18,119 nt of DNA from Longibacter sp051155795. Lineage in GTDB: Bacteria; Bacteroidota; Rhodothermia; Rhodothermales; Salinibacteraceae. Position 1 is the stretch's first letter, and each line of letters opens with the position of its first letter. The notes under the pieces were generated by a model. That model was given only the letters and a program-made list of their open reading frames with translations. It made no database searches and had not been told where the DNA came from. The stretch spans positions 1 to 18,119 of the forward strand of contig NZ_DAXETW010000144.1 of assembly GCF_051155795.1 (NCBI RefSeq), written 5' to 3'. Positions 6,879 to 14,736 of the stretch are shown here, in pieces. The position numbers and the translations under genes are program-made.

Positions 6879-7790
6879 ATGGTTTTTTCGAACGATACCT
6901 CGAAGCACCTGGCCTGGCTGGAATCTGAGGCCGTCCATCTGATGCGTGAAGCGGCGGCTCAGTTCGAGCGGCCCGTTCTCATGTTCTCGGGCGGGAAAGA
7001 CTCCCTCCTGATGGTTCACCTCGCCAAGAAGGCCTTTCACCCGGGACCGATTCCGTTCCCGCTTTTGCACGTTGATACCGGTCACAACTTCCCGGAAACG
7101 ATCCGTTTTCGGGACGATCTCGTGGACCGGCTGGGCGTGGAGCTCATTGTTCGGAGCGTCGAAGAAACGATCGAGAAGGGGCTTGCGAAAGAAGAGGGCG
7201 GTGTGACGCCGAGTCGCAACAAGGCGCAGATCCCGACGCTTCTGGAAGCCATCAAGGATTACGGCTTCGACGTCGCCCTCGGCGGTGCCCGGCGTGACGA
7301 GGAGAAGGCCCGCGCGAAAGAGCGGTTCTTTTCTCATCGCGATCGGTTCGGCCAGTGGGACCCCAAAAATCAACGTCCCGAGCTCTGGAACCTGTACAAC
7401 GGGCGTAGCGAGAAGGGCGAGCATTTCAGGGCCTTTCCGCTCTCAAACTGGACGGAGCTAGACGTTTGGCAGTACATCCTCCAGCAGGATCTGGAGATCC
7501 CGAGCCTCTATCTCGCGCACAAGCGGGACGTGGTGGAACGGGAAGGCGTGCTTCTCTCGAAGTCGCCGTATATCGAGCTTCAAAGCGGCGAAGCGTATGT
7601 CGAGAAGATGGTGCGTTTCCGGACGATCGGCGACATGACGTGCACCGGCGCGGTCGAATCCACGGCGACCTCGCTGGAAGAAGTCGTCGAAGAGGTGGCA
7701 ACCGCCCAGCGTGCAGAACGAGGTGCCCGCGCGGACGACAAGCGGTCCGAGGCGGCGATGGAAGACCGTAAACGACAGGGGTATTTCTAA
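6879..7790 (+). CDS. cysD: Sulfate adenylyltransferase subunit 2 (ATP sulfurylase catalytic subunit)
   Basis: The product is 303 residues; the E. coli CysD is 302. With the CysN GTPase it forms adenosine 5'-phosphosulfate (APS) from ATP and sulfate. The PP-loop SGGKDS is at residues 37-42 in RPVLMFSGGKDSLLMVHLAKKAF. Other strongly conserved blocks are LLHVDTGHNFPETIRFRD, ALGGARRDEEKARAKERFFSHRD, FPLSNWTELDVWQYI and RFRTIGDMTCTGAVES, and the C-terminus MEDRKRQGYF is the family's ending. The ATG at 6879 was chosen because conserved similarity begins just after it; the open frame upstream overlaps the previous gene and is not conserved. Its partner cysNC follows after a 129-base gap with heptamer repeats. 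The genes lie inside a polysaccharide locus with no sulfite reductase or PAPS reductase nearby, so they probably serve sulfation and not cysteine synthesis, like rhizobial nodPQ. Confidence 0.97.
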   Translation: MVFSNDTSKHLAWLESEAVHLMREAAAQFERPVLMFSGGKDSLLMVHLAKKAFHPGPIPFPLLHVDTGHNFPETIRFRDDLVDRLGVELIVRSVEETIEKGLAKEEGGVTPSRNKAQIPTLLEAIKDYGFDVALGGARRDEEKARAKERFFSHRDRFGQWDPKNQRPELWNLYNGRSEKGEHFRAFPLSNWTELDVWQYILQQDLEIPSLYLAHKRDVVEREGVLLSKSPYIELQSGEAYVEKMVRFRTIGDMTCTGAVESTATSLEEVVEEVATAQRAERGARADDKRSEAAMEDRKRQGYF

Positions 7791-7917
7791 TGCGAAGGTC
7801 GAAATTCTAAATTCGAAATGGGATGGCCCGTCCGGGAACGCATTTGTTGGTGGCCATCTCATTCGATCCTCTCGCCTCAGCCTTTCGCCTTTCGCACTTC
7901 AAACTTCGCATTCGAAT
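7789..7917. repeat. Degenerate 7-bp-periodic inverted repeat between cysD and cysNC
   Basis: On the left, CGAA-type cores occur exactly every 7 bases, at 7793, 7800, 7807 (CTAA) and 7814. On the right, the reverse complement TTCG occurs at 7884, 7891, 7898 (TTCA) and 7905, again every 7 bases, then at 7911. Bases 7789-7820 match the reverse complement of 7881-7912 at 24 of 32 positions, including nine exact bases at the outer ends (AATGCGAAG and CTTCGCATT). The spacer is 60 bases. The left arm starts in the cysD stop codon and the right arm ends at the cysNC start. The repeat units are AT-richer than the genes around them. Short tandem heptamers are known in some other bacteria, for example the STRR repeats of cyanobacteria; a relation is not claimed. 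Confidence 0.7.
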
Positions 7918-7919
7918 AA

Positions 7920-9797
7920 ATGGACGTTCTTCGATTTACAACCGCCGGTAGTGTTGATGACGGCAAGAGCACGCTCATTGGCCGGCTCATGTACGACACC
8001 CAGCAGATCTTCGAGGAGAAGCTGGAAGAGATCGAGCGCAACACCCAGCGCGACGACGAAGATCTCGAGCTCGCGCTCCTGACGGATGGTCTCCGGGCCG
8101 AGCGAGAGCAGGGGATCACGATTGACGTCGCGTACCGCTATTTCGCGACGCCGAAGCGCAAGTTCATCATCGCCGACACGCCGGGCCACGAGCAGTACAC
8201 CCGCAACATGGTGACGGGTGCCTCGACGGCGGAGCTGGCCGTCGTGCTCATCGATGCGACGAACGGCGTGTTGCAGCAGAGCCGGCGCCACGGATTCATC
8301 GCGTCGCTGCTCCAGATTCCGCACATGATCGTGGCGGTCAACAAAATGGACCTTGTCGACTACGACGAGGACGTGTTTCGCGAGATCCAGGCCGAGTACC
8401 GGCAGTTCGCCGAGCAGCTCGATATGGATGACATCACGTTCATCCCCATCTCTGCGCTAAAGGGGGACAACGTGGTGGACTCGTCGGAGAATACGCCGTG
8501 GTACAAGGGGAGCACGCTCCTGCACAAGCTGGAAACGGTCAAGACGCAGAGCGATCGCAACCAGGTCGATTTCCGCTACCCGGTGCAGCACGTCATCCGT
8601 CCGAACCAGGACTTCCGAGGGTACGCCGGGCAGATATCGTCGGGCAAGATTCGTCCCGGGGAAGAAGTGATCGTTCTGCCGTCCGAGCGGTCGACCACCG
8701 TGGACGAGATCGTGACGCTGGACGGAGACCAGGAGGAAGCGGGACCGGGCGAGTCGATCGTCATGACGTTGGACGACGAGATCGATGTCAGCCGGGGGTC
8801 GATGATCGTTCGCGCCCGGAACCGTCCGGAAGTGACGCGGTCGATCGACGCCGACCTCTGCTGGATGGACCGAGAGGCGATGCGGACGGATCGCCCGTAC
8901 ATCATTCAGCACACCACGCGGCGGACGCAGGCGTACGTTTCGAAAGTCGTTTACCGGATGAATGTCAACTCGCTTCATCGGGAGGAGGCCTCTACGTTCG
9001 ACCTGAACGAGATCGGGCGCGTCGAGCTGGAAACCGCGGATCCGCTGTTCATCGACGCCTATAAGGTGAACCGCGCGACCGGGGCGTTTATCCTGATCGA
9101 TCCCGACACGAACGCGACGGTGGGCGCCGGAATGATCCGTGGCGTGGCCGAAAACGTCGCGCCGTATGGCACGGAGGCCGAGACCGGCACCGAGCGGGCC
9201 GCGTCGCCGAACGTCGTCTGGGAAGACCTGAACGTCCCACGGGAGGAACGTGAATTCCGGAATGGGCACCAGGCGGCGGTCATGTGGCTCACCGGCCTTT
9301 CGGGTTCCGGAAAGTCGACCATTGCAAAAGAGCTGGAGCGTCGCCTCTACGATCGTGGATGCCAGACGATGATGCTCGATGGCGACAACGTCCGGCACGG
9401 CCTCTCCGGCGACCTGGGCTTTTCTGCACGAGACCGGAAAGAGAACATCCGACGCGTGGGCGAAGTGGCGCGTTTGTTCTTCGAACAGGGAAATATCACT
9501 CTGTGTACGTTCGTCTCGCCGTATCAGGAGGACCGGGACGGTGTCCGAGACCTTCTTCCCGACGATCGGTTCTTCGAGGTCCACGTGGACTGCGACATTG
9601 AGGTCTGCAAGGAGCGTGACCCGAAGGGACTCTACGAAAAAGCTGAGCGTGGCGAAATCGCCAACTTTACCGGCATCTCCGCTCCTTACGAAGAGCCGGC
9701 GTCGCCCGAGGTGGTCGTCCACAGCGACACCGATGACGTGGACGCCTGCGTCGACCAGCTCGTTGAGGCGCTGCTGGAGCGCGGCATTATCGAGTAG
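7920..9797 (+). CDS. cysNC: Bifunctional sulfate adenylyltransferase subunit 1 / adenylylsulfate kinase (CysN-CysC fusion)
   Basis: The product is 625 residues with two enzymes fused, as in NodQ and actinobacterial CysNC. The N-terminal part (about 1-430) is the CysN GTPase of ATP sulfurylase: P-loop GSVDDGKST (10-18), LLTDGLRAEREQGITIDVAYRYF, DTPGHEQYTRNM (86-97) and NKMDLVD (141-147), followed by two beta-barrel domains. The C-terminal part (about 445-625) is APS kinase: P-loop GLSGSGKST (459-467), DGDNVRHGLSGDLGFSARDRKENIRRVGEVA, FVSPYQEDRDGVR and DPKGLYEKAERGEIANFTGISAPYEEP. It therefore turns sulfate, with CysD, through APS into PAPS, the donor used by the sulfotransferase at 14733. The ATG at 7920 follows directly on the heptamer repeat; there is no Shine-Dalgarno sequence. 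Both nucleotide sites are intact, so both activities are expected. Confidence 0.97.
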   Translation: MDVLRFTTAGSVDDGKSTLIGRLMYDTQQIFEEKLEEIERNTQRDDEDLELALLTDGLRAEREQGITIDVAYRYFATPKRKFIIADTPGHEQYTRNMVTGASTAELAVVLIDATNGVLQQSRRHGFIASLLQIPHMIVAVNKMDLVDYDEDVFREIQAEYRQFAEQLDMDDITFIPISALKGDNVVDSSENTPWYKGSTLLHKLETVKTQSDRNQVDFRYPVQHVIRPNQDFRGYAGQISSGKIRPGEEVIVLPSERSTTVDEIVTLDGDQEEAGPGESIVMTLDDEIDVSRGSMIVRARNRPEVTRSIDADLCWMDREAMRTDRPYIIQHTTRRTQAYVSKVVYRMNVNSLHREEASTFDLNEIGRVELETADPLFIDAYKVNRATGAFILIDPDTNATVGAGMIRGVAENVAPYGTEAETGTERAASPNVVWEDLNVPREEREFRNGHQAAVMWLTGLSGSGKSTIAKELERRLYDRGCQTMMLDGDNVRHGLSGDLGFSARDRKENIRRVGEVARLFFEQGNITLCTFVSPYQEDRDGVRDLLPDDRFFEVHVDCDIEVCKERDPKGLYEKAERGEIANFTGISAPYEEPASPEVVVHSDTDDVDACVDQLVEALLERGIIE

Positions 9798-9816
9798 GTG
9801 CCGTTCGTTCTTCCCG

Positions 9817-9855
9817 ACAGCCCGGACCCGCCTCCTGCGCGGTCGTCCGGGCTGT
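9817..9855 (+). terminator. GC-rich hairpin after cysNC, possible terminator
   Basis: Bases 9817-9827 (acagcccggac) and 9845-9855 (gtccgggctgt) are exact reverse complements over 11 bp, with a 17-base loop. The hairpin lies in the 99-base gap between the cysNC stop and the rmlB start. No U-tract follows, so intrinsic termination is uncertain. It could mark the end of the sulfate-activation segment or stabilise its mRNA. Confidence 0.45.
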
Positions 9856-9896
9856 GCTGTGCCGACCCATTTCTCCAACGATATCACGACGGTACC

Positions 9897-10955
9897 ATGT
9901 CTGACACCATTCTCGTTACCGGCGGCGCGGGATTCATCGGGTCTGCTGTGGTGCGGCAGCTTATTCGTGAGACGGACGCGGAGGTCGTCACGGTGGATCG
10001 CCTGACGTATGCGGGCCACCGTGCCAATCTGGCGTCGGTCTTGAACAACCCGCGGCACCATCTGGTCGTGGAGGACATTGCAGATTCCGCGGCGATGAAT
10101 GACGTGTTCGAGCAGTTTGAACCGCGAGCGGTGATGCACCTCGCGGCCGAGTCGCACGTGGACCGGTCTATCGACGGCCCCGCGGCGTTTATCGAAACCA
10201 ACATTCTCGGCACGTACACCCTTCTGGAGGTAGCGCGTCATCACTGGCGTGCGAGGGACGCCGAGGACAGCGACTCCTTCCGGTTTCTACACGTCTCCAC
10301 CGATGAAGTGTATGGAGAGCTCGGCGATGAGGGGGCGTTTCATGAAACGACACCTTACGACCCGAGCTCGCCGTACTCGGCCAGTAAAGCCTCCGCGGAC
10401 CACCTGGCGCGAGCGTGGCATCGAACCTACGGCCTACCGGTCCTGGTCACGAACTGCTCGAATAACTACGGGCCGTATCAGTATCCCGAGAAGCTCATCC
10501 CGGTGATTATCCTCAAGGCGCTGGCCGGCGACCCGATTCCCGTGTACGGCACGGGGGAAAACGTGCGCGACTGGCTCTATGTCGACGACCACGCGACGGC
10601 CCTCCGAACCGTCCTTGAAGAAGGAGAGACCGGAGAAACGTACAACGTCGGAGGCAGGGCGGAGCGCCAGAACATTGAGGTCGTACACACGGTCTGCGAC
10701 GTGCTCGATGAACTGCGTCCGCGCGGAGACGATAGCTACCGGTCGCTGATTTCCTTTGTCACAGATCGACCGGGGCACGACTGGCGCTACGCCATCGATT
10801 GCTCAAAGATCGAAAACGATCTGGGCTGGACGCCCACCACATCGTTCGAAGCGGGGATTCGTCAGACCGTCGAATGGTACATCGAGCACCTCGACTGGGT
10901 GGATGAAGTGCTCGAAAGCGGATACGATCTGTCGCGGCTTGGCACGGGGGCGTAA
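9897..10955 (+). CDS. rmlB: dTDP-glucose 4,6-dehydratase
   Basis: The product is 352 residues, the normal size for RmlB/RfbB. It converts dTDP-glucose to dTDP-4-keto-6-deoxyglucose with bound NAD+, step two of dTDP-L-rhamnose synthesis. Motifs: ILVTGGAGFIGSAVVRQL, DRLTYAGHRANLASV, HLAAESHVDRSIDGP, the catalytic STDEVYGELG (T135, D136, E137), SPYSASKASADHLARAWHRTYGLP (Y160, K164), NCSNNYGPYQYPEKLIPVIILKALAGDPIPVYGTGENVRDWLYVDDHA and DRPGHDWRYAIDCSKIENDLGW. The extended SDR fold and these blocks are diagnostic. ATG at 9897 was chosen over an earlier non-ATG start in the same frame (9798), which adds a non-conserved Pro-rich lead overlapping the hairpin. The other rml genes lie about 5 kb downstream. 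Its 4-keto product could also feed the DegT aminotransferase at the left end. Confidence 0.97.
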   Translation: MSDTILVTGGAGFIGSAVVRQLIRETDAEVVTVDRLTYAGHRANLASVLNNPRHHLVVEDIADSAAMNDVFEQFEPRAVMHLAAESHVDRSIDGPAAFIETNILGTYTLLEVARHHWRARDAEDSDSFRFLHVSTDEVYGELGDEGAFHETTPYDPSSPYSASKASADHLARAWHRTYGLPVLVTNCSNNYGPYQYPEKLIPVIILKALAGDPIPVYGTGENVRDWLYVDDHATALRTVLEEGETGETYNVGGRAERQNIEVVHTVCDVLDELRPRGDDSYRSLISFVTDRPGHDWRYAIDCSKIENDLGWTPTTSFEAGIRQTVEWYIEHLDWVDEVLESGYDLSRLGTGA

Positions 10956-10999
10956 TCGTCGCTGGCTCTCGTGATCGCTTGAGGCCGATTCTGCCAGAC

Positions 11000-11006
11000 A
11001 AGGTGG
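11000..11006 (+). promoter_or_regulatory. Shine-Dalgarno-like site for the GT2 gene
   Basis: AAGGTGG ends 5 bases before the ATG at 11012. It is one of the few Shine-Dalgarno-like sites seen in the window and supports ATG 11012 over the in-frame TTG at 10979. Confidence 0.5.
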
Positions 11007-11011
11007 GACTT

Positions 11012-12004
11012 ATGGGACAGGCACCGCCCCGATTCAGCGTGGTGATCCCGGTGTATCAGCGGGCGCACGTCGTTGGTCGAGCCCTCCGTAGCGTGCTGGC
11101 GCAGACGTGGCTTCCGGTGGAGATTCTCGTCGTGGATGACGGCTCCACGGACGCGGTCGAGGCGGCCGTGCATAAGGCGACGGCGGAGGCGAGCGTTCCA
11201 ACGCGTGTTCTCCGGCACGACACCAATCGGGGAGCAAATGCTGCGCGCAACACGGGTATCGAAGCTGCCAGCGGCTCATGGGTCTCATTTCTCGACTCCG
11301 ATGACGTCTGGCATCGGAACCGGCTGGCCAGACACGCGGAAGCCATCCAGGCGATCGGGGATCGCGCCGGCGTGATTTACTCCGCGTTCGAGATCGTGAG
11401 AACAGACGGGTCGATCGACGACACCAGTCCGTACCAGTCCTGTGTGAGAGAACCGGTATCGGTTGCGCTGGGCCGCCGCAACGTGGTCGGCACCTTTTCG
11501 ACAGCCAGCGTTCGAGCCGACGTGCTTCGGAGGGTCGGTCCGCTGGATGAGAGTCTGTCGAGTTGCCAGGACTGGGACCTCTGGATTCGCTGTGCCCAGT
11601 GCACCTCCTTTCACTGCATCGACGAGAAGCTCGTGACGTATACCGCAGGATATGCGGGACGCCGGATCACAGCACGCCCGGACCGTGTCCGTGAGGGTCA
11701 TGAGGCCCTCTTGAACAAGCACCGCGTGTTCATCCGTGCCGCTGGCGGGGAGGGACATCTCTTCCACCGGCTGGGCGATGTCTGCATGCGGGAACCGGAT
11801 GTCAAGGCGGCACGGCGGTATTTTGGTAGGGCAGTACGCGAGAATCCACGTTGCGTGAGATGGTGGCTCAAATGGCTCGCCTCGTGGTGTGGCGTCCGGA
11901 CGTTTCGGCGACTCCGTAACGCGTTGCGACGGTTGCGACGAACGCGGCTGGGCGATCTGAACGCTACAGCAGATGCTCGTTTACAGGCCGGGGACACGTC
12001 ATGA
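11012..12004 (+). CDS. Glycosyltransferase family 2
   Basis: The product is 330 residues with a GT-A fold at the N-terminus. FSVVIPVYQRAHVVGRALRSVLAQTW is the classic GT2 opening, followed by EILVVDDGSTD, NRGANAARNTGIEAASGSWVSFLDSDDVWH with the metal/nucleotide-binding D95-x-D97, and the acceptor-side QDWDLWIRCA. After residue about 230 comes a helical C-terminal part including KAARRYFGRAVRENP, which looks like a single TPR-like repeat. A strongly basic stretch (GVRTFRRLRNALRRLRRTRLG) follows and could hold the protein at the inner membrane face. The ATG at 11012 has a good ribosome-binding site. Its stop overlaps the ATG of the next glycosyltransferase (ATGA), so translation is probably coupled. 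Donor sugar is unknown; rhamnose, xylose and glucuronate are the donors made in this locus. Confidence 0.92.
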   Translation: MGQAPPRFSVVIPVYQRAHVVGRALRSVLAQTWLPVEILVVDDGSTDAVEAAVHKATAEASVPTRVLRHDTNRGANAARNTGIEAASGSWVSFLDSDDVWHRNRLARHAEAIQAIGDRAGVIYSAFEIVRTDGSIDDTSPYQSCVREPVSVALGRRNVVGTFSTASVRADVLRRVGPLDESLSSCQDWDLWIRCAQCTSFHCIDEKLVTYTAGYAGRRITARPDRVREGHEALLNKHRVFIRAAGGEGHLFHRLGDVCMREPDVKAARRYFGRAVRENPRCVRWWLKWLASWCGVRTFRRLRNALRRLRRTRLGDLNATADARLQAGDTS

Positions 12005-13167
12005 GCCTTCGCGTCCTTCACGTCATCGCCCGGTTCTCAGCACCGTCCGAGACTTTCGTCTATGCGACGCTCAAGGCGCAACGGTCGGCGGGGCTGGATG
12101 TGCATGTTGCGACGTTGGATCGCACCGACGTAGAAGATCGACCGTTCGAGGAGGTCCATACTTTGCCACTACGGCCCATCTGGCATCCTGGGCGCTTTCT
12201 CGGCCGGGTGGGGGCCGCCGTCGGCATCCGTCACCGCGACACATACACATGGCCGGATCTGCGCGGAAAACTCGCGTTACTGATTGACCGCCTGCAGCCC
12301 GATGTTCTGCATGCTCATTTCGGGCCGATGGGCGTGTTCGCTGCGCCCGTCGCAGCGTCGAAAGACCTACCCCTGCTGACGAGTTTCTACGGATTCGATG
12401 CCTCTGAGCGAGCAGAAGATCGGTTCTGGCGAAGTAAGTACGCCGATCTCTGGGACCAGGGCGACCTGTTTCAGGCGCTCTCTGAAGACATGAAGGACCG
12501 GCTTGTCGCGCTCGGGGCTCCGGAACAGAACGTCCGGGTCGTGCATCTTGCGCGAGATCTGGATACGTACCGATACCGCGATCCGAGCTGGCCGGTGCGC
12601 GATCTGCTGTGCGTCGCCCGGATGACGCCGAAAAAAGGGCATATCGACCTGCTTCAGGCGGTAGCGCAGGCGCGATCAGAGGTCCCGGATCTGGCACTCC
12701 GACTCGTCGGAGACGGGCCGCTGCGCCCTCGTATCGAACGAACGATCGAGGATCTCGACCTGTCGGGGACCGTCGAACTCACGGGCTGGCAGCGATCAGA
12801 CGACGTGCGCAGGCATCTGGATGCGTCCGACGCGTTCGTGCTCTGTAGCAAGGTGGCACCCGGCGGGGATCGGGAGGGCACCCCCACGGTGCTGGTCGAA
12901 GCACAGGCCGTCGGCTTGCCCGTCGTTTCAACCCGTCACGCGGGGATTCCTGAAATGGTACCCGATCAGAATCAGCATCTCCTCGCCCCCGAGGGAGCAC
13001 CGGGCGATGTCGCTGACCGAATCATGACGCTTTGCCGGGCTTCCCAGGCAGACATCACCCGAATCGCACGGGCGGGCCGTGTCAAGGTCGAAGATGAGTT
13101 CAACCTGACGTACGAAACGAATCGACTTATGCGCCTCTATCGGACGATGTCGTCCGAGGACGTGTAA
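12001..13167 (+). CDS. Glycosyltransferase family 4 (GT-B fold)
   Basis: The product is 388 residues, normal for GT4. The N-terminal half starts with LRVLHVIARFSAPSETFVYATLKAQRSAGLDVHVATL and contains the acceptor-domain motif DVLHAHFGPMGVFAAP and LLTSFYGFDAS. The C-terminal half has LLCVARMTPKKGHIDLLQAVAQA, LRLVGDGPLRPRIE and VELTGWQRSDDVRRHLDASDAFVLCS. The donor-binding E-x7-E is at E292 and E300 in EGTPTVLVEAQAVGLPVVSTRHAGIPEMV. GT4 enzymes of this type retain the anomeric configuration of the donor and act in the cytosol on lipid-linked oligosaccharides. The start ATG overlaps the previous stop by four bases, which fits co-translation with the GT2 enzyme. Specificity cannot be read from the sequence. 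Confidence 0.94.
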   Translation: MSLRVLHVIARFSAPSETFVYATLKAQRSAGLDVHVATLDRTDVEDRPFEEVHTLPLRPIWHPGRFLGRVGAAVGIRHRDTYTWPDLRGKLALLIDRLQPDVLHAHFGPMGVFAAPVAASKDLPLLTSFYGFDASERAEDRFWRSKYADLWDQGDLFQALSEDMKDRLVALGAPEQNVRVVHLARDLDTYRYRDPSWPVRDLLCVARMTPKKGHIDLLQAVAQARSEVPDLALRLVGDGPLRPRIERTIEDLDLSGTVELTGWQRSDDVRRHLDASDAFVLCSKVAPGGDREGTPTVLVEAQAVGLPVVSTRHAGIPEMVPDQNQHLLAPEGAPGDVADRIMTLCRASQADITRIARAGRVKVEDEFNLTYETNRLMRLYRTMSSEDV

Positions 13168-13209
13168 CGGATACGCACTCTCGCGGCTCGCGGATCGCCC
13201 CTCGATTTC

Positions 13210-14736
13210 ATGCCTCCACCGCCCGAGCACGACCACCGGACATCATCGGAGACCGGTGAGCCGGTGTCGCGCTCCGAGCTGAAAGAACAGTCAGTCGCAG
13301 GGGGACTGGCAAGCCTCTCCGGTCAGGCCGCCATCTTCGTGCTTCGGTTCGGGGCGCTTCTGATGCTGGCGCGCCTTCTTCAGCCGGAGGACTTCGGCCT
13401 GATGGCGATGGCCGTCGTCGTCACATCGTTTCTGACTCTATTTCGTGACCTCGGGCTTTCGGACGCCACCATTCAGCGGCCAGAGATCTCCGACGCGCAG
13501 GTCAACACGCTCTTCTGGGTAAATGTCGGTGTGGGCGTACTGGCCACCGTTATCTGCGCGGTCGCCGCTCCGGGATTAGCGTGGTTCTACGACGATCCTC
13601 GGCTGGTCGGCGTCGTGCTCGGTCTTTCCGGTGGACTGCTGATCAGCGCCACACGCGTCCAGCCCCAGGCGTTGCTGAAGCGGAGAATGGCGTTTCGTGT
13701 GATTGTGCGCGTGGAAGTGGCCGCCCATGTGGTTGCTGTCGTCGCTGCTGTTACTGCCGCGTTCCTCGGCGCGGGATACTGGGCGCTTGTGATTCAGTAT
13801 CTGATAATGGAGGCGACCGCAACCGCATTCACGTTCTGGGTCGTCCAGTGGACTCCGAGCCGCCCGGCATGGGCGGAGGGAGTTGGTGACCTCCTCCGGT
13901 TCGGCGGTGATCTGACGGGGTTTCATCTGGTAAACTACGCTGCTCGAAACGCCGACGACATCCTCATCGGGAGGGTGCTCGGGGCGCAGGCACTCGGGTT
14001 CTACTCCAACGCGTACAAACTCCTCCTCGCGCCCATTCGCCTCATCCGACGGCCCGTGAGCAACGTCGTCATTCCCGCGCTCAGCCGCCTTCAGGATGAC
14101 GGAGAGGCGTTCCGCCGCTACGTTCGGTCAGCATTATCCAGACTCGTCTTCATCAGCATGCCGATCATCACGTTCACGTTTGCCGACGCCGATCGTGTCG
14201 TGGCTGTCCTTCTCGGGCCCGGCTGGGAAGCCGTAGTACCCATTTACCGCATTCTGGCCGTCGCTGCGCTGGCCCAGAGTTTCAACGTGGTCACCGGCTG
14301 GTCATACACGGCTCTCGGAGAAACGCGCCGGTGGTTTCGCTGGGGCGTGATCTACAGCGCGTTTATCACGATAAGCTTTGTTGTCGGAATCCCATGGGGC
14401 GTGCACGGGGTCGCGGCAGCCTATGCAGCCGCCACCTGGTTGATTCTCCTTCCCGGGCTTCAGTATTGTTTTGCGGCCTCTCCGCTCACACTGATGGACG
14501 TGTGGCGGTCGATATGGCGACCGCTGATGGCTTCGACCCTGTCCGCGGTAGTCGTTATACTGGTCAGTCAGGCCTTCGGCGGAGCGGCGTGGGAGGAGTC
14601 GCTGCCAGGACTCGCGGTAAATGCGTCCGCCTTCGTCATAAGCTACATCGGCGTGCTCTGGCTTCTTCCGGGCGGGCCTTTGTTTTTGAAGCATACCTTT
14701 CGCCTCGTGACGTCCTACGCCTTTCCCGACCGATGA
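13210..14736 (+). CDS. Wzx-type lipid-linked oligosaccharide flippase (MOP superfamily)
   Basis: The product is 508 residues and strongly hydrophobic, with about 12-14 predicted membrane helices, for instance around residues 30-55, 62-82, 97-125, 131-150 and a long double-spanning stretch around 165-213. It matches the WzxC/AmsL-like Polysacc_synt family: KEQSVAGGLASLSGQAAIFVLRFGALLMLARLLQPEDFGLMAMA at the start, FRDLGLSDATIQRPEISDAQVNTLFWVNVG, and NADDILIGRVLGAQALGFYSNAYKLLL in the middle. Members flip undecaprenyl-linked repeat units from the cytosolic to the periplasmic face of the inner membrane. The N-terminal 20 residues are polar and cytosolic. The ATG of the sulfotransferase overlaps its stop (ATGA). 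A Wzx without a visible Wzy polymerase or Wza/Wzc implies that these genes lie outside the window. Confidence 0.92.
   Translation: MPPPPEHDHRTSSETGEPVSRSELKEQSVAGGLASLSGQAAIFVLRFGALLMLARLLQPEDFGLMAMAVVVTSFLTLFRDLGLSDATIQRPEISDAQVNTLFWVNVGVGVLATVICAVAAPGLAWFYDDPRLVGVVLGLSGGLLISATRVQPQALLKRRMAFRVIVRVEVAAHVVAVVAAVTAAFLGAGYWALVIQYLIMEATATAFTFWVVQWTPSRPAWAEGVGDLLRFGGDLTGFHLVNYAARNADDILIGRVLGAQALGFYSNAYKLLLAPIRLIRRPVSNVVIPALSRLQDDGEAFRRYVRSALSRLVFISMPIITFTFADADRVVAVLLGPGWEAVVPIYRILAVAALAQSFNVVTGWSYTALGETRRWFRWGVIYSAFITISFVVGIPWGVHGVAAAYAAATWLILLPGLQYCFAASPLTLMDVWRSIWRPLMASTLSAVVVILVSQAFGGAAWEESLPGLAVNASAFVISYIGVLWLLPGGPLFLKHTFRLVTSYAFPDR

Noticed and set aside
8457..10244. 595-residue open frame on the minus strand
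   Set aside because: It is antisense to cysNC and the start of rmlB, has no recognisable motif and has the Arg/Val/His-rich composition of a shadow frame.
12657..12664. GGCGGTAG, a match to the core of the ops element used by RfaH
   Set aside because: It lies inside the GT4 coding sequence and encodes conserved-region residues; real ops sites sit in operon leaders, so this is likely chance.
14331..14732. 134-residue extension of the sulfotransferase
   Set aside because: It overlaps the flippase coding sequence in another frame; the PAPS-binding loop expected near the N-terminus follows the ATG at 14733.
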